A stretch of DNA of 64,000 nucleotides, taken from Archilochus colubris. Its lineage: Eukaryota > Chordata > Aves > Apodiformes > Trochilidae. Each line of letters opens with the position of its first letter. Positions within the stretch are counted from its first letter, which is position 1. The notes under the pieces were generated by a model that searched no databases, was not told where the DNA came from, and saw only the letters and a list, made by a program, of their open reading frames with translations. This document shows positions 46,872-59,367 of this stretch, piece after piece. The DNA is taken from NCBI GenBank assembly GCA_023079485.1, contig CM041101.1, forward strand, positions 9,264,501-9,328,500. Direction: 5' to 3'. The translations under genes were made by a program, and so were the position numbers.

Positions 46872-49800
46872 ATTGCTGGGAGGGCTCATTGCAGTGCAGC
46901 TGGGGTTTAGGGACAGGCAGTAATGAGGCTGTCCCCAGTTTGGTGCCAGCTTTGCTCCACAGTGCCAATGGGCAGGCAGCTTGTGGGCACCCAGCTGTGC
47001 ATGCACCCAGAACCCCCCGTTTTTGTGTAGCAGGGTGTGCATCTCCAAGCAGGAGCTGCAGGGATGGGTTTGGAAAGAGTGGCAGGAGTGGGAGCTGGAA
47101 GGCTGGGAAGACCTTGTCTGGGACACTGCTAATTGGTTTGCGAGGAGTGTGGCTGAAACTTGGAGGTTTCCTCGTTGGCAGGAAGCTGAGGGGTTTCAAA
47201 CTGTGCTTTTGTCCTGGTTTGGAACAAAAATGTAGAATTTAATGGCAAAATGGAAGTTCCCCTCCTTCCTCTTGCTCTGTCCACAGGAAATATGGTCAGA
47301 ATTGATGGGACTTTGCAAACAGTCAGCATTCATCCTTGGGAAATCATTTTCTGCCCCAGTCCAGTTAAGGGCTCTTCAGAGCAAGGATTCTCCAGCCCAG
47401 TCCCAGCAGAAGAGAGAGGTGATCCCAGTGGGAGCTTTTGGGCTTTTCCCTTCAAGCAAATATTAATTCTAGCAGTGCTAGGAGCACCTTCCTCTTCTTT
47501 TACCCCACAATAAATAAACACAAGTGCAGGGACATGCAGCACAACCCCGGACTGGTGCACAGAGTTCAGCTGCTCCCAGGGAAACCCCCTCTGCTCTCTC
47601 TGGTGCAGACACACAGTTTTTTATCTTTTTCTGAAGATACATTTCCTCCGCTCCTGCAGATCTCCTTGTGTCATGTGGAGACCATAAATAAATTGATGTT
47701 GAATTTAGATGCTCGTGTTGGAGCAGCGAGGATGATATAATCCTGTGTGCAGCAGAGATGGCAGGAGGGGATGGGTCTAAGGATGGATATAAATGGGTAT
47801 TGATCGCCCGGCTGCTGCCGTGCAGACAGAGCTGCTTTTCCTTCCCAGTGAACTTTCCAGGACACATCCAGGTTCGTGCAAGGGTTATGGTGGTTGTAGG
47901 AGGGGGAGGATCTGGCCCTGTGGAGAAAAGCAGCAGGGTGGAGCTTGGGGGGGATGTGGAGGGGGAGGGTTCCTCCAGGGTTGGCATGGCTGTGCTGAGG
48001 GCTGTAGCTGTTTGCCTTTGTGGTTTCCTTCCCCAGGCAGGGTGATGCTTTCTCTGGAGGTATCTGGTTTCTCTCCTGGAAAGGCTGGCCTGATTTATTT
48101 CCAGGCCAAAGGGATGCTTTGGGGTGTGGGGAGTGCTGGGAAGAAACAGTTAAACCGGAGATGCCGGGATGTTTTCCCACCCGGGGAATGGTGGGGGACA
48201 CACAGAACAGGGACTGAATGGGGAGGGAAGTAATAACGCTTCTAATTTTCCTGTGTGATTTAATAAAAATGTAAATTGACTTCGGGTGGATGACTCACTA
48301 TGGAGGGTGGTGTCGATCAAGATTAATTGGTGGCTGCTCAAAACCAGTTGGGCTTTGTTCCTTCCTCTCAAAGGCAACTGGAATGGCTCTGTGGTGATGG
48401 GGAGGCACTGGCCTGGCCCTGGGGCTGCCACTTTACCCCTGCCAGACACCCTGGGCAGATACCCCTTCCAGCTACTCCTACCAGATATCTCCCCCTGCCA
48501 GATGCCTTCTGGGCCCCTCAGCCTCTCTGGCCCCAGGATTTTCCAGGATTTTGGGGCAGGATGTCAGGTGGACAATTCCTCAAGGCTTTATCCAGTGTTG
48601 GTGGCTGTCTCCCACTGGGACCCCAAGCCCCAAGAGTGGGTCCTGGTCCTGGTGGGGAGGCAGGTCCCTGCTCTGGACTCTCCGCTGCAGGATTTTGGGG
48701 CAGGATTTGGCCCCATGCAGCGGGTCTTATGCCTGCCTGCTCCTGCCAGGGTGAGCAAAAGTGTGGCAGGACACTGCACTCTGACCTGGGTTCAGCTCTG
48801 GACACTAATGGATTACAAATAACAATAATAAATTACAGGAGATGGGATAATCTACCTACTGTAATGTTGTATTACCATGACTGTTAGTTATATATTAATG
48901 TATAATTGTATTACATTAGCTACATATGCATAATCCTCATGCTTCAGGGCCTCAGCCAACCTTTAACTCTCTGTGGTTCACAAAGAAACTCCAGTCAGGG
49001 CTGGGTGCCCTACACACCACCCCTGGCATCAGCAGCACCCTCTGCTGAGGCATTTCCCAGATGTTTGCAGCTGGGTGCTGCTGCAGGAAGCATCACTGCT
49101 CCCTGGCACCCTGCTCCCCAGCCCTCCTGGGGGTACCCCCCTCCCCCAGCCAGGGATGGGGTCCTGAGAGCAGGAGCAGGGATGCGAAGGCTACAGGGAG
49201 GGATGAGTACATTTTGCAGCAGTGGGTCAGGGTAAAAAAGGAGGAAACAAACTCCCCCTTTCATCCCTGGCCCTGTTTTGCTTTGGCTTCACACCTGAGC
49301 AGTGCAAGGCAGGGCTGTGATTGCTCCCCAGCAGCTACTTGGTGTGACCAAGACCCAGTTCTGTCGAATTTAATGAAGTGCCAGCCCTTCTCTTCAGTTA
49401 TTTTTAATGCACTGAACCCTGTGACGGTTCTGCTCAGGCTCTGGTAAATCCAAACGAGTTGCTTTTTGTTTGGAGACCCCCCCCTTGCACCACTGGATTG
49501 CTTGTCTGGGGAGAAATGACTCCTTAGGCTGGAGAGACTTCACTGTCTTTGGTTTTGGGCTCTCCCTGGTGTGATTAGCAAGGCTGCTGATGCTTTTCCC
49601 TGGGCTGTGAATGGGATCCAGGGTCTGGGGATGCAAATCTGTACCTGTACCAGGGCTGATGCACAGGGAAGAGGGGCTTCACCCTGCTGGGATGGGTTTC
49701 CAGCCCAGGAAGATCTTCTGGGAGCTCTGTCCCTGCCTTGCTAGAAATCAGCCTGGCTTTTAAGAGCTCCATCCCTACTTGTTCTGCTTCTCCTGGGGAC

Positions 49801-50230
49801 ATTCCCACACTCTTCACTGATGCCAGCCTCTGCTGAGCAGTGCCTGTGGCATCAGGAGGGATGGGGGATAGGAATTCCTGCCCTGCCTGTCCCATCCCAG
49901 CCCTCCCCACTCTCCTGCCTTCAGCTTTTGATCCCTCTCTTCTCCCGAGAGCGCGAGAAGCAGAGGCAGGAAACCCAGCCTGCTGCCAGATGGCTAGAAA
50001 TGTAGCATCTGTAATACTTTATCAGAAGAAATTACAGCTGAATCGCTCTCCCTGATTAAACAGCCTGTCCAGATCCTCTGCGAGCCAGCTGGACAGCCTT
50101 ACCCTCTCGTGACAGAAGGGGAAGAGCTGGGAGCTGGGGACACGGGGCAGAGGGGAGCAGGGAGATGCCTGGATGGGGAATGGGTCAGCCCAAACCTTCC
50201 AGCCATGGAGTGTGCATCCTTGGGCACACT
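46872..50230. other. Intron 1, between minisatellite and duplication
   Basis: No gene recognised. A strongly AT-rich, non-repetitive block at about 48800-48950 ('ttatatattaatgtataatt') could be regulatory. The rest is GC-rich, with weak internal repetition of 'gcaggattttggggcaggat' near 48690. Confidence 0.45.
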
Positions 50231-50670
50231 GTCACCTCCCTGGGCATGTCCTGCATGGTGCCAGCGCCTGATCTTTGCTTTCCTGTGGGTTTCTGGGGCT
50301 ATGGAGGTGAACATCCCTCCCTTGGAGAGCAAGAGGAGCAGAGGAGTTGATGTTTCCCCTCTCTTGTTGGTTTTCCAGATTTTTGCTCCTTTAAAAAACA
50401 AACACAGTGATGCTCAAGCCACCCTGTGGGCTGTTATTTTGCTTGTGGAAGTCACCTCCCTGGGCATATCCTGCATGGTGCCAGCTCCTGATCTTTGCTT
50501 TCCTGTGGGTTTCTGGGGGTATAGAGATGAACATCCCTCCCTCGGAGAGCAAGAGGAGCAGAGGAGTTGATGTTTCCCCTCTCTTGTTGGTTTTCTAGAT
50601 CTTTTCTCCTCTAAAAAACAAACACAGCGATGCTCAAGCCACCCTGTGGGCTGGTGACGTTGTGGAAGTT
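50231..50670. repeat. 220-bp tandem duplication
   Basis: Copy 1 is 50231-50450 and copy 2 is 50451-50670. Over the first about 203 bp I count about 11 differences (about 95% identity) and no indels. Each copy contains a pyrimidine-rich stretch ending in CAG (copy 1) or TAG (copy 2), near 50378 and 50598, that looks like a splice acceptor. No open exon with a donor follows convincingly. Confidence 0.92.
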
Positions 50671-50686
50671 GTTGTTGTTGTTGTTG
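50668..50686. repeat. (GTT)n microsatellite
   Basis: About six GTT units immediately at the end of the second copy of the 220-bp duplication. Confidence 0.9.
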
Positions 50687-51829
50687 GGAAAAGACAGAGG
50701 GTGAGGGACACAGGAAACACACGTGGTGGCATCACCCCTGGACTCCCAACTCTCCTTGACCCGTGGCTGGGGATGCCGTAAAAAAAACCCCAAAACCCTG
50801 CAAGAAGGAGAGGAGGGGAAACTGAGGCAGGGCAGTGGGCTGTCTCTTAAGATCTGAAAAGTCATCTGGAAGGCAAGCAAGAGGCTGATCCAGCGTGGAA
50901 GCTTCTGAGCAACCTGTCCTCTGGCTCACCCTGCCCTGGTGCTTGTACTGAGCGCGGGGGCCAAGGCACGGTGCTACCGCGCTCCATGGACTTGGCCTGG
51001 GGATGGAGTTTCTGTCAGTTCACTCTGGCTGGTGAAACACAGGCGTGGACTAATGCCACTAATTTCCACTAATGCTGGTGGAGGGAAAAAAAAAAAAATA
51101 GAAAAAAAATCTCTTGCTGGCACGAGCAGACCCTGACTCCCTGGGCTGCTGCCTGCCGGGGGGCTGAGCGGTGCTGTGGGGCTGGGGCCACGCTGCCTTC
51201 CTAAGGATGTTGCATTCATACCAAGCTGTATTTTTCTTTGATTTGTTTTTCTTGGGACTTGAAGCACTGACCAGATTTCTTTTTTTCCCCTAAATGGGAA
51301 ACAGGAGGAATCTGTGCTCATACATGTGTGGAATTAGCTGTAGGAGGCTTGTGTATGAAACACCTTAAATAGTGGGTGAGTTGTGGAGCATCTGCCTGTG
51401 AAAGGGGGAGATGTGGTGGCTGAACGTGGCCTGACATGGGTGCTTTTGGCTGGTGCTGTGCTGCCACATCCCTGTGCCTCCCTGTTGAGCCCCCACATTC
51501 CCACCCACTGTGGCCTGAGTGTCCTCAGCCCCAGTCATCCCTCCACCCATGGTGGGAAAGAAATGTTGGCCCAAGAAAGGCACCAAAAAAATCACGTTTT
51601 CCACTCAAATCCAGTGGGGTTTAGCCAAAAATGGTGCATTTGGAGCACTGACTTGAGCAGGGCTTGGGGTCTCCTGGGGCTTGGTGCAGCTCCTGGGTTT
51701 TGGGGAGTTTGAGGCCATGGAGGAGGATGGAGAAGCATCTCTGGGTGGTGGAGCCCACAGGGGGGACCAGGCTGGAGGAGGGGAACTGTACACCTGGAGA
51801 AACATTATCCCTTTCCTTGTCTGTAAATA

Positions 51830-52080
51830 TTTCATGAGCAGATTAAAAATTTAAGCCAAAATGAGCCCTGCCATCGGAAGGAACCAGCTCGGTTTCAAGT
51901 TCTGTTTAAGTATTTTTCTTTATAATGTAGCTGTGTCAATTAGAAAATGACATTGCTATTTAAAATGCTGTTCCGTAGCCCTCTTTAATTAAGGCAGCGA
52001 TATAATACCAATCTGCTCTCATTAATGAATTTTTAACAATCAAAATGAGAGCTGAATGACGCAGAGTTGGATTTTCAGCC
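51830..52080. promoter_or_regulatory. AT-rich candidate conserved noncoding element
   Basis: About 250 bp of non-repetitive AT-rich DNA in a GC-rich intron. Homeobox-like TTTAATTAA and CATTAATGAA, an AAATATTT stretch and a CRE-like TGACGCAG are visible. Composition alone suggests an enhancer-type element of RXRA or a neighbouring gene. Conservation could not be assessed. Confidence 0.35.
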
Positions 52081-52759
52081 CGGGTGTTTTCTCCCAGTGC
52101 CTCCGGTGGCAGAGTTTAAAGGAGCAGCAGCGGAGCTCCTGGGGTGGCCATAGAAAGGAAAAGATCCTTCTGAGGCTGCTGGGTGGCTTTGTGTGACTTG
52201 GGTGGGAGCCTGGTGATAAATCAGGGACACCAGAGCCTTGCAGGAGCCTGCTCCCAGTTTACTCCTCCTTTCTGGCTGGCAGTCCCGAACAGTTGTGTAG
52301 CTGAAACAAGGGATGGGAATGTGGTTGGGAGCCCAGCAGCTGCCTCAGAGGTTGCATCTTGCTTGGTGCAGTGTGGTCCTGGCTGCTTGGACTCTTCCTG
52401 GCATCCTTGGAGCATCGCCTGGCCCAGTTTCCCCCTGGAGATCCTGTGGTGTTGGTGTTTTGCTGTGGCAGCAAAGCTGCCAGGGTGCGTGGTCTTCAAC
52501 CCAAAATAGATGCCTGATTGCAGCCCTCCTTCCTAGGAAGCACTGCTGGTTTTTGGTTTTTTTTTTTTGCTGTTTTTGTTTTGACAAGGCAGGGCAGATG
52601 AAAAGATGCTCCCACACCACAGCTCGTGCTAATTGTCTCCCATTGTTTGAGCAGGAAGCTTTTTTTTTTCCCCTGGTGGTTATTATCTGATTGTTGGAGG
52701 AGCTCTCTCCCCTCTGGTTCTTCCTTCGAGGAGGCCAAACAAAAACAGGAATTTCTTTG

Positions 52760-52783
52760 AATAATAATAATAATAATAATAAA
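52760..52783. repeat. (AAT)n microsatellite
   Basis: About eight AAT units followed by an A-rich stretch. Confidence 0.9.
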
Positions 52784-55700
52784 TAAAAAAAAATTAGGCA
52801 GGCGTGAAAAGCTTAAGTGCAATCATTTCCTTGGCCTGTTTTGGGTTGAGTTGATATGATTTGTTTGCTCTCTTATCCTTCCTCCCCCTTTCCTCTTTGG
52901 CAGCCACTCTTTGCTCAGCCCTTTCCCTGGGGAACAAATCTGGTGTTTTAGGAGCAGGATCTGCAGCATCCCTGGTGCACCTGCTGCTGGAGCAGGAGGG
53001 CTGAAGGCTGCAGAGCAGCATCTTGGCCCAGAGCAGACCCAGCTCTGGCAGTGGGAATAGCTCCACATCCCTTCCTTTTCCTGATGTCCCCTAGGATGCA
53101 CCTGGGGACCACCTTAGACCCAGATGAGCCACATGTCTGGCAAAGTTTGCTTCCTGCTAGTACTAAAAGTTTGGGGTTTTTTAAACTTTTTAAAATTCCT
53201 GAAGTTTTTTAGAAGGTTTGCTTTGTGTTAAGCTGAAGTCATCAGTCCAGAGGGATTGGGGCTCCCCTCACCTCCCTCCCTCCCTTGCCAGAGAATCGGG
53301 CGAGTGGGTTGAGGTTTCCTGGCTGGGTTTTTTTTGTTGCCATAGGGAAGAAAATCGAAGCCTGGAAACCATCTTGTGGGTGAAGGGAGGAAGTGTTAAT
53401 GTCTAGGAAAACAGAGAGAAAAACAGCAGTGGTGGCAGCAGCACACTGGGCGGCCTGGTGTGAGTTGGTGCAAATCCTCCCAGCAGATGGGAAAGGTCAG
53501 TTTGATGGTGTTTGCCCTTCCTGGCATACATGTGCCCAGCACTCTGGGCTACCAGCCAGTGTGGGTAAGTGGCCACAGCCCCAGGGATTGGGGCAACCAT
53601 CCCCAGAGCTCCTGTTCTGCCCCCTTCTTGCAGGGTGAGGAGGGAGAAGAATGTATTCATAGTGAAAAAAAATAAAAATAAAAAAAGGGAGTATGTTCTC
53701 TGGTGCTTTTGAGAGGAGGAGAGAAGAAGTAAAGGCAGCCTTGAGCTTTTGCCCAGGAATAGCCAGAGATCTGCTTGGAGGCTTTCATCCTACTGTTGAT
53801 AATTTTGGAGCTGAATCATCTGCATTTTTGCTGCTCCTGAGACAGCATCAGGAATAAGCATCCCCAGGGTGTCAGGCACGTTTTTGAGTGTTGGCAATGG
53901 ACCCGATGAAGAAAAACATCCCAATTGACATCTAATGCTGACTTCCTTGAAGCCTGGACTCTTGTTGCTCATCTCCAATTCCAACACCTCTTCGGGGTGT
54001 GCATGACCATTGCAGACAGATGAAGAGATGGGGCCACGTGTGCCTTGTGCCCAGGGCTTGGCTTGGCATCCCCCTCCATCCCTGTCCCTGACAGGACGTT
54101 TGGTTTCCATGCTCCCCCTTGCTCCTCTTGGCACCAGATCCTGTGGGATGTGAGTGTGTGGAGGGAATGGGGAGGAGTGGTTGGAGCCATCTCTGGCTCC
54201 TGGGATGATTTAAACCCCAGATTGCTGAGGGAGGAGAGATGGAGGCGTGGGGAGGAGGCTGTCGGGGGGGATGCAGGGAGCAGGTGGCTGCATCTCCATC
54301 CCCTCTGGCCACCATCAGCCCTGCTCAGGTGTTGGGTCACTTTGACCCAAGCCATGCAGGGGGGTCAGGCAGCGGTCACCCCAACCACAGCCACACAGGG
54401 CTGGTCCCCCCACTGCCAGCACCATGGGGAGGGGCAGCTGTCCCCAGCCAGGGCTTTCCCTGAGGCTCTTGGAGGCATCAGAGCTGCTTACTGTAAGCTG
54501 TGTACAAACCAGCCTTGGGTTTGAGGAGGGGGCTGGGGTCTGACCTGCCCCACAACCCCCATGGGTCCCCTGGCTGAGCCCCTGTCTGCAGAGGGGGCTG
54601 GGTTAACCCATCCTTTGCTGGGTGGTGCTGGCTGGGTGGGAGTCCTGGGGCTGGTGCAGCCCTGCCAGCACTTTGTGACTCAGTGCTTGCAGAAAAAAAA
54701 AGAGGAGGGAGGAGGAGAGGGGGAATGGCTGAGGTGCTCCTCGGGGAGCTGAGCTGCATCAGGGCTGGCTGGCACTGCAAAAACCAGAGAGCCCTGGCTG
54801 CTCCCCAACACATACGTGGGAACAGATTTTTTCCGAGGAGGGAAATGCCTTTTGTCACCCAGCTGGGTATCAGACGTTGGCTATCGGGCTTCCTCTGCCA
54901 CATCAAGCACTTGCCAAGCATCCCTGAGGTCTCTTACTGCTCCTGACCTGCTGCAAGGGGCTGGTGCTGGAGGTGGGGAAGGAGATGAAACCATGGGGAC
55001 CCCTGAGAGCACAAGGTGCTTCCCAAGGGGACCCTGGAAGAAAGCTCCCAGGGCTCTCCTGCCTCGCACAGCCCTTTGGCAGGGAAGCAGGACTGCTGTC
55101 CCTGTCCCCAAGGTGCCACCAGCCCCCTGCTGCTTTGTCACCTGCTTGGAACATGGTGCCAGGTTGTTCCCAGGACTCACCAGCAGGACTGGGACTGTCT
55201 CTGGGTTTGCAGGGGGGTTTGGGAACCTCCCAGTGCCAGGGATGGACCAAGGCAGAGCTCCCCAGCACAACATCTACCTGTGCCCCACACAAATGTCTTT
55301 TCTCCTTCTCTCCCCTGTGATGGGAAGACAATTCACCTCTCTGGAAGGTTCCCTTCTTTCCTCTTACTTTTATTTACTATCCCTGCAGCTCTCACCCTGC
55401 ACGGGATGGTGGCACTGGGGGCTCTGGGGAGGACCTTGCAGGGCTGGAGGAGCAAGGAAGAGCTGTGTCCCACCACAGACAGGTTCTGCTGCTGTTCTCC
55501 ATCCTCCTGCCCTGCCTCTGAGCTGGGCTGTCCCTTGGCACAGCCACCCTGGCTGCCACCATCCTGTACCAACACCCTGCTCCTCTCCAGCCTCTGACAC
55601 CCGCTCTGTCCTGGCCAACTCAGGATCAAAGTAGCCATGAGGATGTCTGTGCCACAGCTTTGGGAAGGTGGCTTGGCTCCTCAGTGCTCATGGAACTGCT

Positions 55701-58700
55701 GTCCCAACAAACTGTACCCCTGTACCCAGCCTGTCCTGGTGTCCCTGGCACCTTCCTGCCACCCCGTGGCATGGGGACAGCATCCTCCTCTGTCCCCTGT
55801 GTCCCCAGGGGGATGGAGCAGAGGCAGCTGTATGGTCCTGACTGCAGCAGAACAGACACCAGACTCCTGCCTTCACCCCTTGGCTGGGGTAGAGCTGAGT
55901 CAAGGGGTGCATTTTAATATATTTTATATTATTTCATATATTTTAATAGTGAATTCACCAGTGAGTGGTGCTTTGGAAGGTCAGGCACAGTTTGTGAAGT
56001 CTGGCTGAGTCTAGTGAATAGTTTGATCTCCCTGAAGAGAACTGCAGATTTTTAATACTTCTTCCTTTTCTGATCAACCTTCCCCTTCAAAATACCATTT
56101 TTTCTTGTAAAAATAGCCCCTCGCCGGCCAAACAACCCCCAGATGAGAGCCTGGTGCTTGCTTTGAGCTGGGAAGAAGCATTGCAGCTGGACAAGAACAT
56201 TTTTTATTATTTTTCTTGCTTCGGGCTAGTGAAAAACCTGGAGGTTTGAGGCTTTGTTTTAACCCCCTCGTTTCCCTCTCCTCCCCTTCCTCAGCCCCTC
56301 CGGGAAGCAGGGACCCCACCTCTGGGCAGGGATGCTGAGATTCCTTACGTTTTCCATGTCCCAGCAGCATGTGTGTGGTGTGGTCAGGAAGCAGAAGACG
56401 AGGATTATTAAATTGCCCTTTTTCCCAGGAGAAAAAAACCCAACAAAAAAACCCCATTACATGTTTTTTGCCAGCCACAGGTGCCTCGCTGCTGATGGGA
56501 GGTGTGAAAAGCACCAGGGAGGGGACCAGGGTGGTAATGAGGGGGGATTTATATGGATATTTGTCTGCCCTTGGGAGGAGAGGCTCCAGTTGGCTGTGGG
56601 GGCAGCCCAAGGTAAAAATGCTGCAGTGGGGTTTTGGATGCCCCCATCTGTAATTCCCATCCTTTAAGCTGCTTGAGAGGAGCAGGGGCTGCTGGAGGGC
56701 TCTGGGTGTGGATAATTGAGGTATTCTTGTTATTAAACCTCTCAAGTGGTGCAGGTCTTAAAGAAAGGGTCCTGGGTCCACCCACTGCTGGCTGGGAGGG
56801 GGTTGGGACTGTCAGGACATTCTTGGGGCTGTTGTGACATTGAGCTGGGGACAGTGGGGCTGGCTTGGCAGCAAGAGGAGGCTGAGGGAAAGATGCTGGT
56901 GGATGTGTGGGATGGATGGGTGCAGGATTGGTGGCTTCTGGGGTGGATAGGCCTCATTAATGAACCAGCTGTAACAAGGAACCTCGTGTAAAGGCAGAAC
57001 TGAAATCGTGCTGTTTGTCACCCTCCCTCGTCTGCTTTCTTCTCTCCTTGCCTCCTCCTCCAGCCTCTGCCACCCCAGGTCCTCAGATCCATCAGTGTTA
57101 TTGCTTTGCCTTCAGCTATAACCCTGCTAGTTGACTTCCAGGAGCTGGCTCTCTGTTGTCACCCCCTTCCCTCCCCTCCCCTGAAATATTAACACCACAA
57201 ATCACAGGTGACAGCAGCTGGGATGGAGCCCCTGTCACTCCTCTGCTGCTGGGAGGAGGTGTTGGAGGAGGGCAGGGACACAGGAGGAGGGGGGTTTAAG
57301 CTTCTCCCCAGGAGCTGTGTTTTGCCCCCAGGGCAGAGGGGAGAAGCTGAACCCCCACTTAAAGATGGGGAGGGGGAAGGGCAGAGCATGGAAGTGCCCA
57401 GCCCACCCGGGATGTGGGCTCCTTCCCATCCCTTCTTGTGTCCCACCAGTGTGATACTGCCCCAGTTGGGTGGTTTTCCTCTCCCCCACCCAGCCAGATC
57501 CTTCTTGGCTCCTTCTTGGCCTCTCCTCTGCAGACCTTGGGGCTGCCATGTGAGCCTCGAGTCGTGGAGCTGGGCTGGGAAGGAGCTGTGTTCCCCCCGG
57601 GAATATGTGTGCACCCCAACCTTCTGCTGCCTGGGGCAGGGACAGGCAACTGGGGAGTGAATTCTTTGCTTGGTCAGTGCCGTGGTCATTCACATGAGGG
57701 TGAGGTAGAAGAGTAGAGGTAAGGGAGATGGTGGACAGCTTGTTTTGCCCCCAGGTGTGGACACAGGGTGGGCAGGGGCATGGATCTCCAGGTGTGTGTG
57801 AGCATCATGGGCTCTGCACAGGCTGCAGGCAGAAATGGGGGGGGAAAGGCACAGGGGGTAACTAGAGATGTGGGTTGGCTTTGCCTTGGTGCTCCCCCAG
57901 CCGTGGTTTTTTTAAAAGGTTTATTTTCGTGTGGAGGGAGCTCTGCTCAAGACAGCCCTTCCCTACCCCCCCCCAAAACAGACTTTGGGAAGGGATGTCC
58001 TGGCAGAGTGGGTGCTGCTGGAATGACCTTCCCTCTCCACTGACCTTCATGCCCATCAGCATCAGCTCTGCTGCCTTTCCACATCTCAGGCTGCTGGTGG
58101 TGGCTGGGGTGTCCCCAGGAGGCTGCTGGGACACGGGGTGGTTTGAGGGGGGGGTTCTGGGCAGAGCAGGGGGGGTGTTTGGCTGTACGAGTCAAGGGCT
58201 TGGGCTTGCTAAGAGAGGTTAAAAGGGGAGCAGTGTGATTCTGTTGGGAAAATCATTAATGGGCACCTCTGCTCCTGCCTCTCCCTTGCCCTGCTGCCCA
58301 CCCGCTTGCTTCCCCCAGCAAACAAGGAGAAAATCACCCCTGGGGGGAGAAAGGGAGGGGGAGTGTTGGCCTGCAAGAGCCTACTGAGGAGCAGCTGTCC
58401 CCCATGGCCTGTCCTGTAAGGAAATGCAGATGTAACTGGTGTGGATAATACAGAAGGGTTGAGCATCCCCAGAGCTGCTGGGCTGTGGGTGCTGATCACC
58501 CAAGGAGGGTGCTGCAGCAGCTCATGGGAATGGGAGCAGAGCTCTGGATCTGTGTGTGGGGCAGGTTGTAGGTGTTAACATCAAGGAGAGCCTTCAACCA
58601 TCAGCCAGGTGTCACCAGAGGGGTTTTGGACCAGAGGATCACCAGCTGCTTGTCTGGAAGGACACTGGAGCATCGTTGGAGCTGAAGTATGTGCCAGCCT

Positions 58701-59346
58701 CCTTATGGCCCCTTGAACCATCCCATTCCTGCAGATGCCTGAGGAATATTAGTGATGCTGTAAGGAAAAGGGTGGCAAAACAGCAACGCTGAGCCCTCCC
58801 CAGTGCTGCACCCACACTTGTGCCTTCCCTGGCAGGGCCTGAAGCAACCCCCCTCTTGTTTTTTGGACCCATTTAATACCAGACCGATGGATACCTGAGC
58901 TCCCCAGCAGCTGGATTACAAATGGACATTGCCATCAGCCCAGCCAAGACTTCTCCCCACTGCTTTTGGCCTCTCCTCCTACTTTACTCATCAGCTTCAT
59001 CCCTGCTGGGGGAGGGAGGAAGAGCTGGGATGCTGAGCCCGGCAGTGTGGGCAGGGACCAACCCATCACTTGCCTGCCTGGTGCTGTGCAGAGGACCCAG
59101 CGAGGGGACTGAGGCCTCCCCCTTCACCAAGGAGGAAAAGATAATAATCTCCATGCCAAGAAACTCGGAGCTGCTGGGAATGTATATATCACAGGGAAGA
59201 AAAAAGGCTCTGTTCCCTGCCTCTCCGCAGCGGCTGTTTATCACACACACAAGGGTCTGGAGAAAATGTTCCATTTGTTGGGTACAGCCCTCAACCCACA
59301 CAGCGTATAAATTAAGGGCTTTTACATACAGGGTTCCTGAAATAAA

Positions 59347-59367
59347 ACACACACACACACACACACA
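59347..59367. repeat. (AC)n microsatellite
   Basis: About ten AC units, uninterrupted, ending in an A-run. Confidence 0.9.

Noticed and set aside
46193..47199. Two 226-codon minus-strand frames
   Set aside because: They read through the 17-bp minisatellite, where stop-free cycling frames are expected.
54816..55634. 272-codon + strand frame
   Set aside because: It begins at a non-ATG codon, overlaps a 193-codon frame in another phase and has no domain. This fits stop-poor GC-rich DNA.
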